A stretch of DNA of 64,000 bases, from the NCBI GenBank assembly GCA_009783465.1, contig WRDM01000004.1:35231-99230 (forward strand), read 5' to 3'. Both the position numbers and the translations under genes were made by a program. This DNA is from Phycisphaerae bacterium. Lineage in GTDB: Bacteria > Planctomycetota > Phycisphaerae > SM23-33. Within the stretch, counting starts at the first letter, position 1, and every line of letters begins with the position of its first letter. Below, piece by piece: positions 34,081-44,177 of this stretch. The notes below the pieces were generated by a model. That model searched no databases and was not told the origin of the DNA. It was given only the letters and a program-made list of their open reading frames with translations.

Positions 34081-34183
34081 GAGGCTGTTAGACTATTAGG
34101 CTGTTAGGCGCGGGCTTATGAAACGTTTGGCCTAATGATGCATAAGCCTCTCCCTAACAGCCTAACAGCCTAACAGCCTGAAG
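34081..34183. repeat. Family I hairpin, copy I1
   Basis: AGGCTGTTAG repeated on the left (AGGCTGTTAGACTATTAGGC) faces CTAACAGCCTAACAGCCT on the right, with an inner GCTTATG / CATAAGC pair. It ends only 12 bases before the start of the methyltransferase. Confidence 0.85.
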
Positions 34184-34194
34184 ATGAGGTTCCC

Positions 34195-35256
34195 GTGACG
34201 TACCAGCCCAACAGCATTGTCGTTGGCGATTGCATCCAGGTGCTCCGGCAGGCCGCCGCCGAGGGACTGCGGGCGGACCTGGTATTCGCCGATCCGCCGT
34301 TTAACATCGGATACGTCTACGACGTCTACGAGGACGCCAAAGCCTACGACGAGTACTACGCGTGGACGCGCGACTGGATGGCCGCCTGCGCGGGCGTGCT
34401 CAAGCCGAACGGATCGTTCTGGATCGCCATCGGCGACGAATACGCCGCCGAGATCCGCATCCTCGGCCGACAGCTAGGCCTGACGCTGCGGAACTGGGTG
34501 ATCTGGCACTACACGTTCGGCCAGGCGACCAAACGAAAATTCGCCCGCTGCCACGCGCACCTGTTCTATTTCACCAAACACCCGAAGGAATTCACGTTCA
34601 ATGACATGGCCGTCCGCGTGCCGTCGGCACGCCAGATGAACTACGCCGACGCCCGCGCCAACCCCAACGGCAAAGTGCCCGACGACGTGTGGTCCATCAG
34701 CCGCGTCTGCGGCACATTCACCGAACGCGTCGAGTGGCACCCCTGCCAGATGCCCGAAAAAATCCTCGATCGCATCCTCCGCGCCAGCAGCAATGAAGGC
34801 GACCTCGTGATGGATCCATTTAATGGCTCGGGCACGACGGCCGCCGCGGCCGCCCGGCTGGGACGGCAGTACTTCACCGTCGACATCTCCGATACATACG
34901 TCGCCGAAAGCCACAAACGAATCGCCGACACGCTCGCGGGAAAAAGACCGTTGGTGGAACTCAGCGAAAATCCCCACAAAAAACGAAAAGTGAATACGCT
35001 CGAAGACAAACTCCGCCGCCAGGCGGAAGACGCCCGCGAAAAAGCACTCGCCCGAGCGGCCAAACGCGCCAAACCGCTGCAAATCCGCCGCAGCGTCCTC
35101 GACATACCCCCCACCGCCGCGACGACAACGGACGTCGCCACCAAACGCGTCGGCCGACCGCGAAAAAAACGACCGACGAATGACCCAACCGAATCCACGA
35201 CAACCGTCAAACCGCCGAAGACAGATGGACTAACACCGCATTCACTGTTCGATTGA
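34195..35256 (+). CDS. Orphan site-specific DNA methyltransferase with AT-hook tail
   Basis: The 353-residue protein has the catalytic motif DPPFNIGY (residues 31-38) before the SAM-binding motif DPFNGSGTTAAAAARLGRQY (about 204-223), the order of beta-class N6-adenine/N4-cytosine methyltransferases. The C-terminal 95 residues are basic and contain KRVGRPRKKRP, an AT-hook core (GRP flanked by Arg/Lys) that would add minor-groove binding. No restriction gene is adjacent, so a solitary regulatory or epigenetic role is possible. Start codon GTG follows GATGAGGTTCCC, immediately after hairpin I1. Confidence 0.92.
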   Translation: MTYQPNSIVVGDCIQVLRQAAAEGLRADLVFADPPFNIGYVYDVYEDAKAYDEYYAWTRDWMAACAGVLKPNGSFWIAIGDEYAAEIRILGRQLGLTLRNWVIWHYTFGQATKRKFARCHAHLFYFTKHPKEFTFNDMAVRVPSARQMNYADARANPNGKVPDDVWSISRVCGTFTERVEWHPCQMPEKILDRILRASSNEGDLVMDPFNGSGTTAAAAARLGRQYFTVDISDTYVAESHKRIADTLAGKRPLVELSENPHKKRKVNTLEDKLRRQAEDAREKALARAAKRAKPLQIRRSVLDIPPTAATTTDVATKRVGRPRKKRPTNDPTESTTTVKPPKTDGLTPHSLFD

Positions 35257-35340
35257 CGGGGTCTTTCAATTCTCGCTCGAAACGAAGATTTCCATACCCG
35301 GGCGACTACCAGGGCCATCGCATCTAAAAAGGCCCATTTT

Positions 35341-35422
35341 TAGGCTGTAGGCTGTGGGCTGTAGGTTGATTTTCCTTTGCGAAACATCGGTCGCAGAGGC
35401 ATGTCTCCTACAGCCTACAGCC
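35341..35422. repeat. Family I-related hairpin, copy I2
   Basis: TAGGCTGTAGGCTGTGGGCT and CCTACAGCCTACAGCC face each other across a 40-base loop, between the methyltransferase and the convergent B12-binding-like gene. Similar in design to I1 (GCTGTTAG) but with a different unit (GCTGTAG). Confidence 0.82.
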
Positions 35423-35469
35423 TTTTCGCGAAAAAACGCGGAAATTTCGATGCGATGGCCCTGGGGCAC

Positions 35470-36222
35470 CTACGCCTTCTGCGCTTCCTGGTCGAAGATG
35501 CGGGGCTTGCGCATCGGGAGGATGGCGCGGCGGCGTTTGCGGCGGCGGCCGGGTTGCGGAATGTCAGGCCTCGGGATACGCGTCGGGTGGTCGGCGACGA
35601 CCTGTAAGGCGTCGCTGACGGTCGGAGCGAACAGGTCGGCCTTGATTTCGTCCGCCAGGCCGTCGGCGCGGTTGAACACGCCGCCTGTCACCAGCACCTG
35701 CATGTCCGCGCAGACGCCGATCTCGCGAATCATCTCGATCAGCCGCTTGGTGTTCGGCACGCCGACCGGCTGTGTGCCGTAAACGCACAATACGTCAGGC
35801 CGAAGCTTGCCGACCAGCGTGAGCACTTCATCGTTCGGCACGCCGCTGCCGAGGAACCACACGCTCCAGCCCTGGGCTTCGAACAGGTCGGCGGTGATCT
35901 GGGCGCCAAGCTCTTCCGTCTCGCCGTCGCCGCAGGTGACGATCATCCGCTGCCCGGTCTTGGGCTCGCGGGCAAGATAACCCTGAAGCTGGTCGGCGAC
36001 CATGCGGTTGATCCGGGTGGCCATGTGCTCGACCGCCCGACTGATGTGGTTCTCACGATACAGCTTCTCGATCTGCTCCATCGCCGGCCAAATCACGTTT
36101 TTGAGCAGCTTGCACGCGGGATTGCCCCGGTCCTGGGCCGCCAACAGCATCTGGCGGGCCTCGAAACGCTTCCCGGCAAACAAATGCTCCATGTACTGTG
36201 TGAAGAGGTCGGCAATCGTCAT
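35470..36222 (-). CDS. Cobalamin-binding-domain protein with altered axial-ligand motif
   Basis: The 250-residue protein has a helical B12-binding-2-like N-terminal part (to about residue 105: ISRAVEHMATRINRMVADQL) and a Rossmann-type B12-binding domain (RMIVTCGDGETEELGAQITA ... VWFLGSGVPNDEVL ... VLVTGGVFN). The overall layout is that of CarH/LitR C-termini but without the N-terminal MerR-type HTH. The usual ExHxxG motif is ETEELG, with Glu in place of the His that ligates cobalt, so His-on binding cannot occur. The tail is basic (GRRRKRRR). Start 36222 follows AAGGGAGAACAGGAT; an upstream ATG at 36282 has no Shine-Dalgarno. Confidence 0.8.
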   Translation of the reverse strand: MTIADLFTQYMEHLFAGKRFEARQMLLAAQDRGNPACKLLKNVIWPAMEQIEKLYRENHISRAVEHMATRINRMVADQLQGYLAREPKTGQRMIVTCGDGETEELGAQITADLFEAQGWSVWFLGSGVPNDEVLTLVGKLRPDVLCVYGTQPVGVPNTKRLIEMIREIGVCADMQVLVTGGVFNRADGLADEIKADLFAPTVSDALQVVADHPTRIPRPDIPQPGRRRKRRRAILPMRKPRIFDQEAQKA

Positions 36223-36282
36223 ATCCTGTTCTCCCTTGGCCTTGGTTTTCATCACGTCGAGTACCTTTTCCTTTTCCTGCAT

Positions 36283-36750
36283 GTCAGCTTTTTACCATTT
36301 TGCTAATTTAAACAGCTTTGGCAACACTGATAAATTCGGCAACGTCGGTGAAAAAACTTAAACAAAACAGGCAAGATAGATAATTTACACAGAGTAAAAG
36401 TATTACGGGGACGTGCATCCTACATGGGGCGTTCCGACGGGATGAAATGCATAATCATTTATAAAACACTGAGTTACACACAGAACGGCCCGATAGTTCC
36501 ACGATTACGCGAATGATTTCGAAAAATTCGCGAAATTCGCGGCCAAGATGTTCGACAGGCCGACGTCCCGCTCGGCACGATAAGGAGCAATTTCACCGCC
36601 GAGCGACGAAAACCGCTGGACACATCGCCGAAATCGACGTACAATGCACGCGCATTTCGATGGAGAGGTTCTATGACGTGGTTGTGTTGAGGGTACGTGT
36701 TTCGTTATGGTATGTTGTGTAATCGCGCATCAGGAAGCAAAGGAGACGAC
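36283..36750. other. AT-richer intergenic region between divergent genes
   Basis: No gene is recognisable. On the minus strand, before the B12-binding-like gene, two near-identical GTTGCC(G/A)AA elements occur within 25 bases (around 36310-36345) and could be operator half-sites. At about 36520-36545 there is a TTCGCGAAATTCGCGGCCAAG stretch resembling half of the family K hairpin. A usual AAAGGAGAC Shine-Dalgarno precedes the next gene. Confidence 0.4.
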
Positions 36751-37881
36751 ATGCGAAGTTTTTTGGTTATCACAGGATTATCGCTGGCGATGATCGCCGG
36801 CCAGGCACAGGCGGGCGTGGTGTATGCGAATAGTTCGGCGATCGACCTGATCCGCCTTCACGGCAACGACATCACCTCCTCCCAGGACCTCGCCGGGACG
36901 AACGTGGTGACTCGGCGTGCGGCGCATCCGTCGTACAACGCGGACACCCGCATCGGCTTTGCCAGCGGAGTGACAACCGAGGGCGTCTTCACAGGCACAT
37001 CGGCGTGGTGGGCGGTCGAATTCGCCGGCGGCGAATCGTACTGGGTGCAGGATTATTTCTTTTACACCCACACCATTCACACGAGCATTACCTATCGGGT
37101 GGAGACGTACGACACCGTTCTTGACGCCTGGGTGCCTCAAACCATCGGCCTTGCCGGTGCCGACGCCGACGGCTGGATCACGACGAATAACAATCCGCCG
37201 GTCCTTTCCGGCTCGTTCATCAACGCCGTGAACACCACCGCGGTGCGTCTCAATGTCGGTTCCGCCACCGGGTGGAACACCTTTATCATCGCCGCCGCGC
37301 GAGTCACGGGGCCAAACGACAACGTCGCGGTGAACCCCGCCATTTCGCTGGCCCAACCCGCCTGGAACGGTAACGCGCTGCCTACGTATACCGACAAAAA
37401 CAATGTCAACCCCGTCACGGCGGCTTACCTTACGGACAATTACACGCCCGAGCGCATGGCCGCCGGCCAAAGCTGGGGCATTCAGGTGTATCCCGACAAA
37501 GACAACGGCATCGCCGCCCAACTCACCGTGCCCCTGGCCGATCTCTACGCCGTCAACGCCGTCGCGCTGACCACCAGCGTTACGGATGCACGCAGGCCTG
37601 AGCATGTCGAAATCTGGTACTCGCCCGATGCCGCCGGCAACGTCTGGCTCCTGGCCACGACCGCAACGTTCGCCAGCAACACCACCGACCCCTACTACTA
37701 CATCGACCTGGGCAAGACCGTCGAGGCCCAGCGCATCCGATTCGACCTCCTCGACTCGCACAACAACAACAGTATCCTCATCGCCCAGCTCTACGTCTAC
37801 GGCAACGCGGTGCCCGAACCGGCGACGATGAGTCTGCTGGCGCTTGGCGGCCTGGCGCTGCTGCGCCGGCGGAAAGCGTAG
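36751..37881 (+). CDS. PEP-CTERM secreted protein with discoidin-like domain
   Basis: The 376-residue protein has a signal peptide (MRSFLVITGLSLAMIAGQAQA) and C-terminal VPEPATMSLLALGGLALLRR sorting signal. Two F5-8 type C-like segments are visible: the first ends about residue 170 (TAVRLNVGSATGWNTFIIAA), the second runs to the sorting signal (AVALTTSVTDARRPEHVEIW, RIRFDLLDSHNNN). These resemble carbohydrate- or surface-binding modules. Start ATG at 36751 follows AAAGGAGACGAC. Unrelated in its N-terminal half to the two PEP-CTERM paralogues at 28-31 kb. Confidence 0.92.
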   Translation: MRSFLVITGLSLAMIAGQAQAGVVYANSSAIDLIRLHGNDITSSQDLAGTNVVTRRAAHPSYNADTRIGFASGVTTEGVFTGTSAWWAVEFAGGESYWVQDYFFYTHTIHTSITYRVETYDTVLDAWVPQTIGLAGADADGWITTNNNPPVLSGSFINAVNTTAVRLNVGSATGWNTFIIAAARVTGPNDNVAVNPAISLAQPAWNGNALPTYTDKNNVNPVTAAYLTDNYTPERMAAGQSWGIQVYPDKDNGIAAQLTVPLADLYAVNAVALTTSVTDARRPEHVEIWYSPDAAGNVWLLATTATFASNTTDPYYYIDLGKTVEAQRIRFDLLDSHNNNSILIAQLYVYGNAVPEPATMSLLALGGLALLRRRKA

Positions 37882-37904
37882 GAGTTACTGACCGGCAAAA
37901 ATCT

Positions 37905-37987
37905 GGCTTGCCTCTTTGCGTTGTCGGACGTTGTGAATAGCGAAGCGTTCGGGTATCACAACGTCTTACAGCGCAAAGAGGCAAGCC
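37905..37987. repeat. Family A hairpin, copy A8 (type II arms)
   Basis: GGCTTGCCTCTTTGCGTTGT pairs with ACAGCGCAAAGAGGCAAGCC (one wobble). Inner arms ACGTTGTGA / TCACAACGT are also intact, making this the clearest three-tier hairpin. Confidence 0.93.
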
Positions 37988-38028
37988 GTATTTTTTTGTC
38001 AATCTGTTCATCCGAAGTCTGAGGTGTT

Positions 38029-38802
38029 ATGTCCGAACTACGATCGTTGAATCTGGCGGGAATCTGGGATTGTCACGCCCACACGGAGTTTGCATTTTGT
38101 GGCGACGGCACGTCGGCGGCGGGCGCGGCGGCGCGGGCGGCGGATCTGGGATTGGCGGGCGTCTGCCTGGTTGAGCACGCGCCGCAGTTGTATGTGGCCA
38201 GGGAGGATTTCTGGGCCGGGCGACACGTGTACGAGGCCGGTTCGTGGCGGCGAAATCCTGACCACCATCGCATGGCCGCGTATCGGCAGGCCGTTTCACC
38301 GCTGCGGTCGCCCCGCGTGAAGATCGGACTCGAGGTCGAACTCGATGCCGCCGGCGAACTGACGCTGCTGGATGAGGATCGCGGCTGGCCCGACTTGCTC
38401 GTCGGCGCGGTGCATTTTCTCCACGCCGACACGGCCACGCTCAGCGACGCCGACATCACCAGGCTGTTCCTGGACACGACGGAAAAACTCCTCGCCGCCG
38501 GCGTCGACATCCTCGCCCACCCGCTCCGCGCGATCGCCTGGGCCAAACGTCCCGTGCCCACGGACATCTACCCGCGGCTTGTCCACGGACTGGCCGCAGC
38601 CGGCACAGCGGCGGAGATCAACTATCACCACAACGCCCCCGACGCCGCCTTCTTCCGCCAATGCATCCACGCGGGCATAAAAATCGCCTTCGGCAGCGAC
38701 GCCCACACCCTACACGCCGTCGGCAACTTCAGCCAACACGTCGCGCTACTCCAAGAAGCCGCCGGCAGGGAAGATATCCTTGATCTACTCTGGCGGCCGT
38801 GA
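38029..38802 (+). CDS. PHP-domain phosphoesterase, histidinol-phosphatase-like
   Basis: The 257-residue protein has the PHP metal-site motifs: IWDCHAHTEFAFCGDGT, CLVEHAPQLY, IGLEVEL, GAVHFLHA, DILAHPLRAI, AEINYHHNAP and IAFGSDAHTLHAVG. Histidinol-phosphatases of the HisK/HisJ type dephosphorylate L-histidinol phosphate, but other PHP proteins are phosphoesterases of different substrates. No his genes are nearby, so specificity is unproven. Start ATG follows GAGGTGTT. Confidence 0.85.
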   Translation: MSELRSLNLAGIWDCHAHTEFAFCGDGTSAAGAAARAADLGLAGVCLVEHAPQLYVAREDFWAGRHVYEAGSWRRNPDHHRMAAYRQAVSPLRSPRVKIGLEVELDAAGELTLLDEDRGWPDLLVGAVHFLHADTATLSDADITRLFLDTTEKLLAAGVDILAHPLRAIAWAKRPVPTDIYPRLVHGLAAAGTAAEINYHHNAPDAAFFRQCIHAGIKIAFGSDAHTLHAVGNFSQHVALLQEAAGREDILDLLWRP

Positions 38803-38846
38803 GGACGGCAGGTTTTAGAGCAATTCAGAAATGAGATATCACAACT

Positions 38847-38916
38847 CTTGCCGCGAATTTCGCGAATTACACGAATTTTCCAAGCGAATTCGCGTCATCG
38901 CGAAATTCGCGGCAAG
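38847..38916. repeat. Family K hairpin
   Basis: CTTGCCGCGAATTTCGCG and CGCGAAATTCGCGGCAAG are perfect 18-bp arms around a loop that includes ACGAATTTTCCAAGCGAATT. Related half-units occur near 36524, 47049 and 51503. Confidence 0.9.
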
Positions 38917-38944
38917 AAAAAGTGACAGATCAATCATGGATTCT

Positions 38945-39379
38945 TCAAAGGCTGAAAATGAATCGTGCCACGACGGCCCACGCGCCGACCAGAATGGCCA
39001 GGATGCCGACTTTCGGCTGGGCGGCCACCAGTTTGACAAACGACGCTTCCGCCTTGGCCTTGACCTCCGGGGACGCCTTGGCCAGCAATCGCTTCGAGAT
39101 GATGCCCCATCCCAGCAGCGCCCCAGCCGCCACCGTGAGCACCGCGCACGCCAGCAGCGTCACCCACAACACCACGCCGCCCATGCCCGTACTCAACCAA
39201 CTCAGGGCACGAATGCTCATGATCACCACCCAGATGCCCCACAGGAACGCGCAGAAACCGATGGTTGCCTGGTACGGCTGAATTTTCTTCAGCTTTTCCA
39301 TCGCCTGGGGGCTTTTCTTCGCGATCATCCCGGGAACGCACAGCGCGCCAAGAACAATCAATAAAATCCCATACAACAT
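38945..39379 (-). CDS. Four-TM small membrane protein
   Basis: The 144-residue protein is mostly hydrophobic, with segments MLYGILLIVLGALCVPGMIA, ATIGFCAFLWGIWVVIMSIR, VVLWVTLLACAVLTVAAGAL and VGILAILVGAWAVVARFIFS, and short charged loops (KKSPQAMEKLKKIQPY; KRLLAKASPEVKAKAEASF). Start 39379 follows GGGAGTAAGAGAT. No family recognised. Confidence 0.8.
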   Translation of the reverse strand: MLYGILLIVLGALCVPGMIAKKSPQAMEKLKKIQPYQATIGFCAFLWGIWVVIMSIRALSWLSTGMGGVVLWVTLLACAVLTVAAGALLGWGIISKRLLAKASPEVKAKAEASFVKLVAAQPKVGILAILVGAWAVVARFIFSL

Positions 39380-39505
39380 ATCTCTTACTCCCGTAAAAAA
39401 ACGGCTCTCTGCACCACCCGTGCACATACACGGTGTTTATCCATCAAGGCCGCGGGCGTCCCGCGCGGAAGCCATGTCGCCTCCGCGCGGGAACGGTCCG
39501 CCGCA

Positions 39506-40972
<1,467 letters not shown>

Positions 40973-41094
40973 TTCCGCAACCGATATGCGAAAAACCCAT
41001 GCCTGAACAAAACGATTTACGCCTGCATTCCGCGACTTGCGTTTCTATCAAACCATGACACGCGTAATCTGACAAGGTTTGTTTGGAAAATAAT

Positions 41095-42231
41095 TTACTT
41101 TCCCGCGTTGTACTCGTCAATTACTTGCGTCACCAGCCGGATGCGTTCGAGGTCGCCGGTGGCGGACATTTCGTCGCTGATGCCCAGGCAAAGGTTGGGC
41201 GCGAAGAGGTCGAGGATTTTTTTCACGCAGTCGATGAGCGTCTGCTCGGTGAAATGCGTGTCGAAAAACACGGCGGGGATGCCGTCGATCAGCACCATGT
41301 CGCCTAGGGCGGCCTTGGTTTCCTCGAGCGTCACGTCGCCCTGCGGGATGGGCGTGATGGCTTCGATGCCGTCCATGCCCGTGTCGCGCGCGTACTCCAG
41401 CAGGCCCTTGCAGTTGCCGTCCCAATGGGCGAAGACGAACTTGCCGGCCCGGTGCAGTTGTTCGCTGCGGCGTTGATAGACCGGCAAAATGTACCTGGCG
41501 AAGATCTCCGGCGAGGTCGTGCCCGAATGCAGGTTGTCGCCGAAATTCACGCGCAGGATCGGGCTGGCGTTGATCACGTCGATCAGCCGGCTTTGCGATT
41601 CCTCGAGGGCGTCGAAGTATTCCTCGCACACGGCCGGCCAATCCATCAGGGCGTAAATCGTGTTGGCGATGCCCATTTCTTCGAGATACAGTTTCGCCGT
41701 CGTCGTGCGCGGAATGCAGAAATTCACCGCCCCCAGGCCCTTCCATTCCTCGCATTCCTTCTCGTACATCGCCTGGTCCCAGACCCAGGTGCGGTGCCGT
41801 TCGCGCCACGCGGCCACGCGCATTTCTTCGGGCGACGCCACCGGCCATTTGATCGGTTCGTGCCACCAACTGTTCGGGCTGACGCGATACCGCGCGTACT
41901 GCCGCCCGACGGGCGTGTGAATCGTCACCTCGTACTCATTGGGCGCGAGGTCGTTTCGTTCGATCCGCACGCGCGGATCCTCGACGTTGCGAATCGCATA
42001 GCAGAAATCGTACACGCGGTTGGCACAGCCCAGGTCGCGATACAGGGCGGGGAGGCTCATGCCTTGATAGCGTTCGGGCATGGGGAACCATTGTTGTGGC
42101 GGCAGACGGTCGGTGTACCACGCCCCGATGCGAGGCTCCCAGATCACCTTCCCGCCACTGCGGCGAAACGGCACGTCCAGCGAGAGCTGCGTCAAGTCGA
42201 TATGGGCATGATCGGTCGGTCGGCCTGGCAT
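41095..42231 (-). CDS. Uroporphyrinogen-decarboxylase-family protein 1
   Basis: The 378-residue protein has the UroD/methyltransferase fold pattern: WEPRIGAWYTDR, SLPALYRDLGC, LRVNFGDNLHSGTTSPEIFA, FAHWDGNCKGLLEYARDTGM, ITPIPQGDVTLEETKAALGD and CLGISDEMSATGDLERI. It is not a classical HemE (no N-terminal PxWxMRQAGR). In anaerobes such proteins are often corrinoid-linked methyltransferases (MtaA/MtbA-like); the HxCx(n)C zinc site is not obvious here. Start ATG at 42231 follows ATGAGGAACTTACA. The second family member in the window is at 55552. Confidence 0.85.
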   Translation of the reverse strand: MPGRPTDHAHIDLTQLSLDVPFRRSGGKVIWEPRIGAWYTDRLPPQQWFPMPERYQGMSLPALYRDLGCANRVYDFCYAIRNVEDPRVRIERNDLAPNEYEVTIHTPVGRQYARYRVSPNSWWHEPIKWPVASPEEMRVAAWRERHRTWVWDQAMYEKECEEWKGLGAVNFCIPRTTTAKLYLEEMGIANTIYALMDWPAVCEEYFDALEESQSRLIDVINASPILRVNFGDNLHSGTTSPEIFARYILPVYQRRSEQLHRAGKFVFAHWDGNCKGLLEYARDTGMDGIEAITPIPQGDVTLEETKAALGDMVLIDGIPAVFFDTHFTEQTLIDCVKKILDLFAPNLCLGISDEMSATGDLERIRLVTQVIDEYNAGK

Positions 42232-42323
42232 TGTAAGTTCCTCATGTGACAAACGTTTCCGACAACCATACCGACTGCCAGCCGAAAGCCCAACAAAAAA
42301 GCGGCGGCAACATCGTTGCGGGG

Positions 42324-42479
42324 CTTTTCGATCTTTCGACTTCGTCAAGACCGAGCGGGATTACACGGATTAACGGATTTAAGGATTTTGCATACCGTGC
42401 GGAACGATAAATCCTTTAATCCTTCAATCCGTTAATCCGTGTAATCCCGCTCGGTCTTGACGAAGTCGAAAGATCGAAG
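42324..42479. repeat. Family B hairpin, copy B2
   Basis: Outer arms CTTTTCGATCTTTCGACTTC / GAAGTCGAAAGATCGAAG lead into GACCGAGCGGGATTACACGG and its complement, with GGATTAACGGATT-type inner arms. Weak pairing continues outside (GGCAACAT / ATGTTGCC at 42306 and 42489). Confidence 0.92.
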
Positions 42480-42509
42480 ACCTCGGTAATGTTGCCACAA
42501 TCCCCCAGC

Positions 42510-42592
42510 AAAAAAAGCGGCGGTCGTGTCGCGGGGGGGGACGACACGAACCGCCTTGGCATTCCAGTTGGCCGGGGGGGAACCAACCGGAA
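42510..42592 (-). ncRNA. Candidate small RNA: two stem-loops with C-rich loops and a terminator
   Basis: Read on the minus strand, the first stem CCGGTTGG / CCAACTGG (42590-42564) has a loop with seven C. The second, GGCGG plus CGTGTCG / CGACACG plus CCGCC (42555-42519), has a loop with eight C and is followed by GC and seven T, an intrinsic terminator. No protein is encoded. It lies in the 566-bp gap upstream of the UroD-like gene, so it could be a free RNA or an attenuated leader. Confidence 0.45.
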
Positions 42593-42797
42593 AGATTCCT
42601 TATCACTTTTCACGCATTCTCTGAGACCAGACCGATTCGCCTGATCCACGTAAATGGGATTATATGAGAAAAAATGGGATGATGCAATAGCATTTATACG
42701 TTTTTTTGCGAAAATTTTCACAGCTCGCGGATTTTCGTTAAAGAATCTTCTTGAAAAACGTGCGGAACGTCCGGTATGGACTTGGACAGGAGAGTTT

Positions 42798-43949
42798 ATG
42801 GCCATTACACAGACAGAGATGCGGCTGCTTCAGCGGGTTTTGGAGTCGCCCACGGTGCCGTTTCGTGAGGAGGCGGTTGCCGCGGTCGTGGCGGAATGGG
42901 CGGCCAGCCACGGCGTGGCGATTCGTCGCGACCGATGGGGAAACGTGGTGCTCGATTGGCCTGGCGAGAAGGCGGTGCCCTGCCGCGGAGTCGGCCGGCG
43001 GCGGTCGGCGGGTCGGACGGCGTGGTGTTTGGCGGCGCACATGGACCATCCCGGATTTGTGTTGCGTCGCATGAAGGATCGGACGGCATGGGCGGATTTT
43101 CTCGGCAGCGTGCGTCAGGAGTACTTCGTCGGCGGCCGCGTGGCGTTTTTCGGTGACGGCAAGCGGATTGGCCGGGGCGTCGTCACGAAGTGTTGGCCGG
43201 CTGAGGAAGGAAAATCCGAGGCGAAACCGGCCGAGTTTCCGCGGGTGGAGATCGCGTTGGCCGATGCGGCGGCGTTGCCGGTTGGCGCGATCGGCATGTG
43301 GGATTTTCCGGCGATGCGCGTTCGCGGGGAGACGCTCAGCAGCCGGGCATGCGACGATCTGGTCGGGTGCGCGGCGGTGATGTGCGCGATGGGCCGGATC
43401 GTGGCGTCGAGGCCCGCGCATCGCGTGCTGGCGGTGTTCGCGCGGGCGGAGGAGGTTGGATTTGTCGGCGCGATGGCGGCGTGCGAGGCGGGCACGATTC
43501 CGGAGGGATCGTTGGTGATTTCGGTGGAGACGTCGAAGGCGCAGCCGGCGGCAGCGTTGGGCGACGGCGCGGTCGTTCGGGTTGGCGACGCGTCGCGGAC
43601 GTTCGATCCGGCGGTGACGGCGATGATGTCCACGACGGCGGCGGCGCTGGCGAAGGAGGACGCCGAATTTCGCTACTCGCGACAGCTTATGCCCGGCGGC
43701 ACGTGCGAGGCCACCGCGTATCAGGCCTGGGGATTGCGAACCGGCGGGCTGTGCCTTCCGCTGGCGAATTACCACAACATGGGGCCGGCCCGACGCGTCG
43801 CGTCGGAGCGGATCAACCTGCGGGACTTCGATGCCGCCGTCAAACTCCTGACCGCCGTAGCCCAACAGCCGCCCGACACGTCGGCAAACGAAGCGCGACT
43901 CAAACAACGCCTCGACGCCCTCCTGGCCCGGCGACGACAATGGCTGTGA
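42798..43949 (+). CDS. M42-like metallo-aminopeptidase
   Basis: The 383-residue protein has the M42/M20-type di-zinc motifs in order: LAAHMDHPGFVLRR (first His/Asp), LSSRACDDLVGCAAVM (bridging Asp), FARAEEVGFVGAMAA (catalytic and ligand Glu), VISVETSKAQPAA and LANYHNMG (last His). The insertion GRRRSAGRTA before the first motif is unusual. Family members remove N-terminal residues from peptides in the cytoplasm. Start ATG at 42798 follows ACAGGAGAGTTT. Confidence 0.87.
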   Translation: MAITQTEMRLLQRVLESPTVPFREEAVAAVVAEWAASHGVAIRRDRWGNVVLDWPGEKAVPCRGVGRRRSAGRTAWCLAAHMDHPGFVLRRMKDRTAWADFLGSVRQEYFVGGRVAFFGDGKRIGRGVVTKCWPAEEGKSEAKPAEFPRVEIALADAAALPVGAIGMWDFPAMRVRGETLSSRACDDLVGCAAVMCAMGRIVASRPAHRVLAVFARAEEVGFVGAMAACEAGTIPEGSLVISVETSKAQPAAALGDGAVVRVGDASRTFDPAVTAMMSTTAAALAKEDAEFRYSRQLMPGGTCEATAYQAWGLRTGGLCLPLANYHNMGPARRVASERINLRDFDAAVKLLTAVAQQPPDTSANEARLKQRLDALLARRRQWL

Positions 43950-44027
43950 CGCGAATGATAACGCGGAGAGCGGCAAACACATGGGCATTACCCGGTTTTC
44001 CGCGCGACTTTCGTGCTCGGCACAACA

Positions 44028-44127
44028 GGCCGCAGGCCCTGCCAGTTTGCGTTGTAAGACGACGTGAGCGACGGAACGCTTCGGTTGTCACAACGATCGA
44101 CAACGCAAAATGGCAGGGCCTGCGGCC
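44028..44127. repeat. Family A hairpin, copy A9 (type I arms)
   Basis: GGCCGCAGGCCCTGCCA / TGGCAGGGCCTGCGGCC arms perfect over 17 bp, then TTTGCGTTGT / ACAACGCAAA and an inner GACGTGAGCGACGGAACGCT segment. Lies between convergent genes. Confidence 0.93.
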
Positions 44128-44177
44128 AGGTTTGGGCTACTCACAAGCATGACGTACGCCCGCCTGCTATACGCCGA

